In this document: positions 1 through 6,001 of the stretch, one piece after another
How positions within the stretch are numbered: the stretch's first letter is position 1
Layout: each line of letters starts with the position of its first letter
Source of the DNA: SZAS-103 sp038323475
GTDB taxonomy: Bacteria > Pseudomonadota > Gammaproteobacteria > Xanthomonadales > Xanthomonadaceae
DNA: 9,046 nt
NCBI GenBank assembly: GCA_038323475.1
Contig: JBBQHA010000136.1
Span: 1-9,046, forward strand
Reading direction: 5' to 3'
Notes under the pieces: generated by a model
The model's input: only the letters and a program-made list of their open reading frames with translations
Told to the model about the DNA's origin: nothing
Databases searched by the model: none
Translations under genes and position numbers: made by a program

Positions 1-372
1 TATCTGCCGGTCGGCCTGGCGGTTGCCGTGACGATGGCCGTCGAGATGGTGCTGCTGATCGGCGCGCGTCCCTATGCGACCGCATCGGCGACGCCCGATC
101 CGGCCCAGGCCGCGCACATGGGCAACACCACGTGGCTCTCGCAGGCGCTGTTCTCGCAATACACGTTGCCGTTCGAGATCTCTGCGCTGATCCTGACCGT
201 CGCGGTAGTCGCGGCGATCCTGCTGACGCTGCGGCGGCGCGAAGGCGTCAAGTCGCAGAACCCCGGCGAGCAGGTGCGCGTCAAGGCGACCGACCGCGTG
301 CGCGTGGTCAAGATGGCGTCTTCGCTGCCTGCCGTCGCAGCCGACGCGGCCGCACCGGAGAAGGCGCCATGA
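1..372 (+). CDS. nuoJ: NADH-quinone oxidoreductase subunit J, C-terminal part (5' end outside window)
   Basis: The reading frame is open from the first base, so the gene starts upstream; 123 residues are visible. NuoJ is a small membrane-arm subunit of complex I at the junction with NuoA/K/H. The fragment shows a hydrophobic helix at the very start, a polar loop, then the family's last helix, introduced by the typical LPFE motif (Q-Y-T-L-P-F-E) and ending in the basic stretch L-R-R-R. A roughly 45-residue charged and Ala-rich cytoplasmic tail follows, ending P-E-K-A-P. The stop TGA (370-372) overlaps the nuoK start as ATGA, which points to translational coupling. The identification rests on the LPFE helix plus position directly before nuoK. 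Confidence 0.93.
   Translation, partial: YLPVGLAVAVTMAVEMVLLIGARPYATASATPDPAQAAHMGNTTWLSQALFSQYTLPFEISALILTVAVVAAILLTLRRREGVKSQNPGEQVRVKATDRVRVVKMASSLPAVAADAAAPEKAP
357..364 (+). promoter_or_regulatory. Ribosome binding site of nuoK
   Basis: GGAGAAGG lies inside the 3' end of nuoJ. Its GGAG core ends 8 bases before the ATG at 369. This purine-rich site supports ATG 369 as the nuoK start, rather than any in-frame start further upstream in the nuoJ region. Confidence 0.7.
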
Positions 373-674
373 TCACGCTCGGCCATTACCTCACGCTGGG
401 CGCGGTGCTGTTCTCCATCGGCGTCGCCGGCATCTTCATCAACCGCAAGAACATCATCATCCTGCTGATGTCGATCGAGCTCATGCTGCTCGCGGTCAAC
501 ATCAACTTCGTCGCGTTCTCGCGCTACCTCGGCGACCCGGCAGGGCAGGTGTTCGTGTTCTTCATCCTGACCGTGGCCGCCGCCGAATCGGCGATCGGCC
601 TGGCGATCCTGGTGACCCTGTTCCGCAATCGCCGCGACATCAACGTCGCCGAAATCGATGATCTCAAAGGCTGA
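369..674 (+). CDS. nuoK: NADH-quinone oxidoreductase subunit K
   Basis: NuoK is a three-helix membrane subunit of complex I, homologous to MrpC, and forms part of the central proton-transfer path. The product is 101 residues, the usual family length (about 100). The two buried glutamates of the family are present: Glu37 in M-S-I-E-L-M-L-L and Glu73 in A-A-A-E-S-A-I-G, equivalent to E. coli Glu36 and Glu72. The ending R-R-D-I-N-V-A-E-I-D-D-L-K-G is typical. The start is set by the ATGA overlap with nuoJ and the GGAGAAGG site upstream. The gene ends 3 bases before nuoL. No anomalies are seen. Confidence 0.97.
   Translation: MITLGHYLTLGAVLFSIGVAGIFINRKNIIILLMSIELMLLAVNINFVAFSRYLGDPAGQVFVFFILTVAAAESAIGLAILVTLFRNRRDINVAEIDDLKG
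666..670 (+). promoter_or_regulatory. Ribosome binding site deciding the GTG start of nuoL
   Basis: AAAGG lies in the last codons of nuoK, 7 bases before the GTG at 678. It supports a non-ATG (GTG) start for nuoL immediately after the nuoK stop. Confidence 0.6.
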
Positions 675-677
675 CCT

Positions 678-2699
678 GTGATTTCGCAGAACACTCTCCT
701 GATCATCGCGTTGATGCCGCTGCTCGGCGCATTCCTGGCCGGATTTTTCGGCAATGTCATCGGTCGCGCCGGCGCGCACACCGTCACCATCCTCGGCGTC
801 GCGGTGAGCTGCGGGCTGTCGATGCAGGTGTTGTGGCAGCTGCTGCATGGCGCGCAGCCGTTCCATGCGGACCTCTATACCTTTTTCGAGGTCGGCAAGT
901 ACTCCGCGCACATCGGCTTCCTCGTCGACAACCTCAGCGCGATGATGATGGTCGTGGTGACGTTCGTGTCGCTGCTGGTGCACGTCTACACGATCGGTTA
1001 CATGGCCGAGGACGACGGCTACCAGCGCTTCTTCAGCTACATCTCGCTGTTCACCTTCAGCATGTTGATGCTGGTGATGAGCAACAACTTCCTGCAGCTG
1101 TTCTTCGGCTGGGAAGCGGTCGGACTGGTGTCGTACCTGCTGATCGGATTCTGGTTCACGCGCCCCACCGCGATCTTCGCGAACCTGAAGGCCTTCCTGG
1201 TCAATCGCGTCGGCGACTTCGGCTTCCTGCTCGGCATCGCCGGCGTGCTGGCGTGGTGCGGCTCGCTGGATTATGCGACCGTGTTCGCGCAGGCGCCGGC
1301 GATCGCGCACATGAACGTCTCGATCTTCGCCGGTCATCCGTGGGCGGTGCCGACGGTGATCTGCATCTGCCTGTTCGTCGGCGCGATGGGCAAGTCCGCG
1401 CAGGTGCCGCTGCACGTTTGGCTGCCCGACTCGATGGAAGGCCCGACCCCGATTTCCGCGCTGATCCATGCCGCCACGATGGTGACCGCCGGCATCTTCA
1501 TGGTCGCGCGCATGTCTCCGCTGTTCGAGCTGTCGCAGACGGCGCTGAATTTCGTGCTGTTCATCGGCGCGACGACCGCGTTCTTCACCGGTTTGATCGG
1601 CATCGTCCAGAACGACATCAAGCGCGTGGTCGCGTATTCGACGCTGTCGCAGCTCGGCTACATGACGGTCGCGCTCGGCGCATCGGCGTACCCGGTCGCG
1701 GTGTACCACCTGATGACCCACGCGTTCTTCAAGGCGCTGCTGTTCCTCGCCGCCGGCAGCGTGATCATCGGCATGCACCACGAGCAGGACATGCGCCGCA
1801 TGGGCGGCCTGCGCAAGTACATGCCGATCACCTACGTCACCAGCCTGATCGGCACCCTGGCGCTGGTCGGCACGCCGTTCTTCTCGGGTTTCTACTCGAA
1901 GGACAGCATCATCGATGCGGCGCAGATCGCTTCGGAGCACGGCGGCTGGGTGCAGCATTACGCCTACCTGGCGGTGCTGCTCGGCGTGTTCGTGACGAGC
2001 TTCTACAGTTTCCGCCTGCTGTACATGACCTTCCACGGCGAGGAGCGTTTCCGTCATCCGCCGCCGCACGACGGCCACCACGATGTGCACGACGACCATG
2101 GCCATCACGGCCCGGTCGAGCCGCACGAGTCGCCGTGGGTCGTCACCCTGCCGCTGATCCTGCTAGCGATCCCCTCGGTGGTGATCGGCTATCTGACGGT
2201 CGGACCGATGCTGTTCGGGCACTTCTTCGACCATGCGATCGTGGTGAACGCCGCGATCCATCCGGCGATGGGAACGATGGCCGAGGAATTCCACGGCGCG
2301 ACCGCAATGACGCTGCACGGGATGGCGCAGAAGCCGTTCTTGCTCGCGCTCGCGGGATTCGGCCTCGCGACCTACATCTACCTGTTGCACCCGGCGCTTG
2401 CGCCGAAGCTCAAGCAGCGGTTCGCGCTGCCGGCGCGCATCCTCGAACAGAAATACGGTTTCGACAAGCTGTGGATCGACGGCTTCGCGGGCGGCGGGCT
2501 GAAGCTCGGCAAGCTGTTCTGGCGCATCGGCGACGTCGGCATCATCGACGGGATCGCGGTGGACGGAACCTCGCATTTCATCGGCCGCTCCGCCGCCGTG
2601 CTGCGCCGCCTGCAGTCGGGCTACCTGTACCACTACGCGTTCGCGATGATCCTGGGCCTGATCGCGCTGCTCGGCGTTCTGTTGCGCTGGCCGGCTTGA
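678..2699 (+). CDS. nuoL: NADH-quinone oxidoreductase subunit L
   Basis: NuoL is the distal antiporter-like proton-pumping subunit of complex I; its long C-terminal lateral helix braces the membrane arm. The product is 673 residues, longer than E. coli NuoL (613). Family hallmarks are F-F-G-W-E-A-V-G-L with Glu146 (E. coli Glu144), G-K-S-A-Q-V-P-L-H-V-W-L-P-D with Lys239 (channel lysine, E. coli Lys229), and A-T-M-V-T-A-G. The C-terminal part (K-Y-G-F-D-K-L-W-I-D onward, about residues 592-673) fits the lateral helix and last membrane helix, ending G-Y-L-Y-H-Y-A-F-A-M. A His-rich loop (residues 460-483) sits between two membrane helices. The start is GTG, 3 bases after the nuoK stop, supported by AAAGG upstream. 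Confidence 0.96.
   Translation: MISQNTLLIIALMPLLGAFLAGFFGNVIGRAGAHTVTILGVAVSCGLSMQVLWQLLHGAQPFHADLYTFFEVGKYSAHIGFLVDNLSAMMMVVVTFVSLLVHVYTIGYMAEDDGYQRFFSYISLFTFSMLMLVMSNNFLQLFFGWEAVGLVSYLLIGFWFTRPTAIFANLKAFLVNRVGDFGFLLGIAGVLAWCGSLDYATVFAQAPAIAHMNVSIFAGHPWAVPTVICICLFVGAMGKSAQVPLHVWLPDSMEGPTPISALIHAATMVTAGIFMVARMSPLFELSQTALNFVLFIGATTAFFTGLIGIVQNDIKRVVAYSTLSQLGYMTVALGASAYPVAVYHLMTHAFFKALLFLAAGSVIIGMHHEQDMRRMGGLRKYMPITYVTSLIGTLALVGTPFFSGFYSKDSIIDAAQIASEHGGWVQHYAYLAVLLGVFVTSFYSFRLLYMTFHGEERFRHPPPHDGHHDVHDDHGHHGPVEPHESPWVVTLPLILLAIPSVVIGYLTVGPMLFGHFFDHAIVVNAAIHPAMGTMAEEFHGATAMTLHGMAQKPFLLALAGFGLATYIYLLHPALAPKLKQRFALPARILEQKYGFDKLWIDGFAGGGLKLGKLFWRIGDVGIIDGIAVDGTSHFIGRSAAVLRRLQSGYLYHYAFAMILGLIALLGVLLRWPA
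2055..2126 (+). other. Histidine-rich loop coding segment within nuoL
   Basis: This segment encodes NuoL residues 460-483, with nine His among 24 residues plus several Asp and Pro (for example H-H-D-V-H-D-D-H-G-H-H). It follows the motif F-H-G-E-E-R-F-R and precedes a membrane helix beginning near S-P-W-V-V. His/Asp-rich insertions here occur in other proteobacterial NuoL proteins, so this is probably a family variation. Metal binding is possible but untested. Confidence 0.7.
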
Positions 2700-2727
2700 G
2701 CGACGGATCGACTGTGACGAATCCTGC

Positions 2728-4269
2728 ATGGACACCTTGATGCCAACGACGCTGCCCTTGCTGAGCCTGCTGATCTGGGTACCGATCCTGGGCGGCGCGC
2801 TGACCCTGCTGTTCGGCGAGCGTCCGAACACGGCGCGCTGGTTCGCGCTGATGGTCGGGCTGGTCTGCCTCGCCCTGAGCGTGCGGTTATACCTGCAGTT
2901 CGACCCTGGCAGCAGCCTGATGCAGCTGATCGAACAGCATGCATGGGTGCCGAGTTACCACATCAACTATTCGCTCGGCGTGGACGGCATCTCGGTCGCG
3001 CTGATCGGGCTGACCGCGCTGACCACCGTGCTGGTCATCATCGGCGCATGGACGTCGATTGCCCAGCGCGTGCACCAGTACATGGCGTCGTTCCTGATGC
3101 TGCAGGGCGTGATGATCGGCGTGTTCTGCGCGCTCGACGCGATGCTGTTCTACGTGTTCTTCGAAGCGATGCTGATCCCGATGTTCATCATCATCGGCGT
3201 GTGGGGCGGCCCGCGCCGCGTCTACGCGAGCATCAAGTTCTTCCTGTACACCTTCCTCGGCTCGATCTTCATGCTGGTCGGGCTGATCTACCTGTACCTG
3301 AAGTGCGGCAGCTTCCAGCTCGTCGACCTGTACGCGCTGCCGCTGTCGATGAAGGAGCAGACCTGGCTGTTCTTCGCGTTCCTGATCGCGTTCGCGGTCA
3401 AGGTGCCGATGTTCCCGGTGCATACCTGGTTGCCGGACGCGCACGTCGAGGCGCCGACCGGCGGCTCGGTGATCCTGGCGGCGATCATGCTGAAGATCGG
3501 CGGATACGGGTTCATCCGCTTCACGCTGCCGATCCTGCCCGATGCCGGCGAGCACTGGGCATGGCTGGTGATCGCGCTGTCGCTGATCGCGGTCGTCTAC
3601 ATCGGCCTGGTCGCGCTGGTGCAGGAGGACTTGAAGAAACTGATCGCGTATTCGTCGATCGCGCACATGGGCTTCGTCACCCTGGGCATCTTCATCGGCT
3701 TCGCGCTGGAGCGCGTTGTCGGCAATACCGATGCGGCTGAACTCGGCCTGCAGGGCGCGATGGTGCAGATGATCTCGCACGGGTTCATCTCCGGCGCGAT
3801 GTTCTCCAGCGTCGGCGTGCTCTACGACCGCATGCATACCCGCATGATCCGCGACTACGGCGGCGTGGTGAACACGATGCCGTGGTTCGCGACGTTCTTC
3901 GTGTTCTTCGCGATGGCGAATTCCGGGTTGCCTGGCACGTCCGGCTTCGTCGGCGAGTTCATGGTGATCCTCGCCACCTTCCAGCAGAGCCCGCTGGTCG
4001 CGTTCGGCGCGGCGACCACCCTGGTGCTCGGCGCGGCCTACACCCTGTGGCTGGTGAAGCGCGTGGTGTTCGGCAAGGTCGCCAATTCCCACGTCGCCGA
4101 GTTGCAGGACGTGAATTTCCGCGAAGTGATCGTGCTCGGCGTGTTCGCGATCGGCGTGCTGCTGATCGGCGTGTATCCCAAACCCCTGACCGACCTGATG
4201 GGAGCGGCCGTATCCAAGGCGACCGCGGAGTTGGGCGTGACCAAGCTGCCATCGGAAATCGCCCCATGA
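2728..4269 (+). CDS. nuoM: NADH-quinone oxidoreductase subunit M
   Basis: NuoM is the middle antiporter-like proton-pumping subunit of complex I. The product is 513 residues against about 509 in E. coli, with many membrane helices. Key residues are Glu146 in Y-V-F-F-E-A-M-L-I-P-M (E. coli Glu144), Lys225 in A-V-K-V-P-M-F-P-V-H-T-W-L-P-D (channel lysine), A-I-M-L-K-I-G-G-Y-G (second lysine) and Q-E-D-L-K-K-L-I-A-Y-S-S-I-A-H-M-G. ATG 2728 lies 28 bases after the nuoL stop without a strong ribosome site; ATG 2740 (Met5) is a plausible alternative. The TGA stop overlaps the nuoN ATG as ATGA at 4266-4269. Confidence 0.96.
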   Translation: MDTLMPTTLPLLSLLIWVPILGGALTLLFGERPNTARWFALMVGLVCLALSVRLYLQFDPGSSLMQLIEQHAWVPSYHINYSLGVDGISVALIGLTALTTVLVIIGAWTSIAQRVHQYMASFLMLQGVMIGVFCALDAMLFYVFFEAMLIPMFIIIGVWGGPRRVYASIKFFLYTFLGSIFMLVGLIYLYLKCGSFQLVDLYALPLSMKEQTWLFFAFLIAFAVKVPMFPVHTWLPDAHVEAPTGGSVILAAIMLKIGGYGFIRFTLPILPDAGEHWAWLVIALSLIAVVYIGLVALVQEDLKKLIAYSSIAHMGFVTLGIFIGFALERVVGNTDAAELGLQGAMVQMISHGFISGAMFSSVGVLYDRMHTRMIRDYGGVVNTMPWFATFFVFFAMANSGLPGTSGFVGEFMVILATFQQSPLVAFGAATTLVLGAAYTLWLVKRVVFGKVANSHVAELQDVNFREVIVLGVFAIGVLLIGVYPKPLTDLMGAAVSKATAELGVTKLPSEIAP

Positions 4270-5732
4270 CGCAGACGATGCCCACGATCGCCGACCTGAT
4301 GCCGATGCGTCCCGAACTGGCGATGCTCGGCGGCGCCTGCATCCTGTTGCTGATCGACATGTTCGCCAAGGGCGCCAACCGCGCGATGTTGTTCTGGGTC
4401 GCGCTGCTCAGCCTCGTTGCCGCTGCTTATTTCGTGGTCGGCAACGGCGGTTTCGCCGGAACCCCGGCGCTGGCGACGGCTACGTTCAACGGCATGTTCG
4501 TCAGGGACACCGTCGGCGACGTGCTCAAGCTCGCGATGCTCGCGGTCAGCGCGTTCGTGTTCGTGTATGCGCGAACCTACCTGGCCGACCGCATGCTCTC
4601 GCGCGGCGCGTTCTACATCCTGTGCCTGTTCGCCGTGCTGGGGATGATGCTGCTGGTGTCGGCGGGCAGCCTGGTCACGTTGTACCTCGGGCTGGAACTG
4701 CTGGCGCTGTCGTCGTACGCGCTGGTCGGCATGAACCGCGATTCGGCGATCGGTTCCGAGGCGGCGATGAAGTATTTCGTGCTCGGCTCGCTGTCGTAGG
4801 GAATGCTGCTGTACGGCATGTCGATGTTGTACGGCGCGACCGGTTCGCTGGACCTCGGAGCGATCCACGCCGTCGCAGCCAATGCGCAGGAACATACGAT
4901 GCTGCTGTTCGGCGTGGTGTTCCTGGTGGTCGGCATCGCGTTCAAGTTCGGCGCCGCGCCGTTCCATATGTGGCTGCCGGATGTCTACCATGGCGCGCCG
5001 ACCATCGTCACCCTGTTCATCGGTTCCGCGCCGAAGCTGGCCGCGTTCGGGATGGCCTACCGCCTGCTTGCATCTGGCGCCGGTCCGCTGTGGGAACACT
5101 GGCACGTCATGCTCGCGTGGTTGGCGGTGCTGTCGCTGGCGATCGGCAACCTGTTCGCGCTCGTGCAGACCAACCTCAAGCGCATGCTCGCGTATTCGAC
5201 GATCTCGCACGTCGGTTTCCTCTTCCTGGGCCTGTCGAACGCGACGCCGACCGGCTACGCGTCGGCGATGTTCTACGCGATCAGCTACGCGCTGATGGCG
5301 ACCGCCGCGTTCGCGACCCTGATCCTGCTCAGCAGCCGCGGCCACGACGCCGAGGAGATCGACGATTTCCGCGGCCTCAATGCGCGCAGCCCGTGGCAGG
5401 CGTTGCTGGTGCTGATGATCATGGCCTCGCTCGCCGGAGTGCCGCCATTCCTGGGCTTCTGGGCCAAGCTCGCAGTGCTGCGCTCCGCGCTCGACGCGCA
5501 CATGTTGTGGCTCGCGCTCGTCGGCGCCGTGTTCGCGGTGATCGGCGCGTTCTACTACCTGCGCGTGATCAAGGTGATGTACTTCGACCAGCCCGACGCC
5601 CAGGCACGGGCGCCGATCAATGCGGATGCATCGCTGCGCTGGATGCTGTCGATCAACGCGTTGCTGCTGCTCGTGCTGGGCATCGCGTGGGATCCGATCA
5701 TGAAGTGGTGCATGGGCGCGTTGGGGGCGTAG
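4266..5732 (+). pseudogene. nuoN: NADH-quinone oxidoreductase subunit N, interrupted by one in-frame TAG
   Basis: NuoN is the proximal antiporter-like proton-pumping subunit of complex I. One frame from ATG 4266 to TAG 5730-5732 would give about 488 residues, the normal family length, but codon 178 is TAG (4797-4799). Homology continues in the same frame on both sides: upstream are Glu144 in L-G-L-E-L-L-A-L-S-S-Y-A-L-V-G-M and K-Y-F-V-L-G-S-L-S; downstream are G-M-L-L-Y-G-M-S-M-L-Y-G, the channel lysine in F-K-F-G-A-A-P-F-H-M-W-L-P-D (codon 227) and L-K-R-M-L-A-Y-S-T-I-S-H-V-G. Relatives have Ser-Gly at this point, so TCG to TAG (one base) explains the stop. No frameshift or decay is seen elsewhere, so the lesion is very recent or a sequence error. 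An ATG at 4803 could restart translation of the last 309 residues. Confidence 0.9.
4797..4799 (+). other. In-frame TAG stop codon inside nuoN
   Basis: TAG is followed by GGA and then ATG (4803-4805) in the same frame, so a ribosome terminating here meets a possible restart codon 3 bases later. No Shine-Dalgarno-like sequence precedes it. The preceding codon is TCG, and TCG is also the expected codon at this site. Confidence 0.85.
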
Positions 5733-5993
5733 GGCATCGCGTCTCCCGGTTTCCTTCCCTGATTTCAGTCACCAAGGACGAGCTGCTGCCCGCGGTTGAG
5801 AGCGCGCTGCCGACTCATGTGCGGGCGTTCTTCGCGAAGCGAATTGCCTCAGGGAGTGTGTAGCTCACTTGCCGCGCTTCGCGCAGGCTGTTGCTGTCTC
5901 GCACGTCACGCGCTCGCCATGCAACCGCAGCCCTCGCTCCATGCTCGGGGGTAACTCACGGCACAAGCTGCCAGCGGCAGCTTGTGCCGTGAG
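5733..5993. other. Convergent intergenic region between nuoN and the diguanylate cyclase gene
   Basis: This 261-base stretch lies between the converging ends of the nuo operon and the minus-strand operon. From 5741 to 5863 a + frame stays open and reads rather protein-like (for example D-E-L-L-P-A-V-E-S-A-L-P), but it has no start of its own and I cannot identify it; it may be a gene remnant or chance. The part from 5947 is the left arm of a large palindrome. No tRNA and no T-tailed terminator is visible. Confidence 0.6.
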
Positions 5994-6001
5994 TTACCCC
6001 C
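5947..6001. repeat. Perfect 26-base inverted repeat with a 3-base loop
   Basis: The left arm (5947-5972, beginning GGGGGTAACTCACGGC) is the exact reverse complement of the right arm (5976-6001); the spacer is AGC. As RNA from either strand this would be a 26-bp uninterrupted hairpin. It sits between two converging operons, so it could end transcription or protect 3' ends in both directions. Neither side has a run of T, so it is not a classical intrinsic terminator. The right arm overlaps the last codon and the TAA stop (5994-5996 as read on the minus strand) of the cyclase gene. It could be a copy of a dispersed palindromic (REP/MITE-like) element, which the window alone cannot show. Confidence 0.9.

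Noticed and set aside
72..2126. Very long minus-strand open frame (684 codons) opposite nuoJ-K-L
   Set aside because: It is antisense to certain nuo genes, has an Arg/His/Asp/Gln-rich low-complexity composition and no recognisable domain; long antisense frames are common in high-GC DNA.
833..2740. Plus-strand open frame of 635 codons in another frame of nuoL
   Set aside because: Arg-rich out-of-frame shadow; the nuoL frame has all family motifs.
2887..4092. Minus-strand open frame of about 400 codons opposite nuoM
   Set aside because: Shadow of nuoM with the same Arg/His/Asp-rich composition and no motif.
4038..5501. Minus-strand open frame of about 487 codons opposite nuoN
   Set aside because: Shadow of nuoM/nuoN; it also spans the TAG region without giving any sensible protein.
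5947..6001. Canonical intrinsic terminator
   Set aside because: The stem is strong but neither strand has a T-run after it, so only a hairpin/repeat call is supported.
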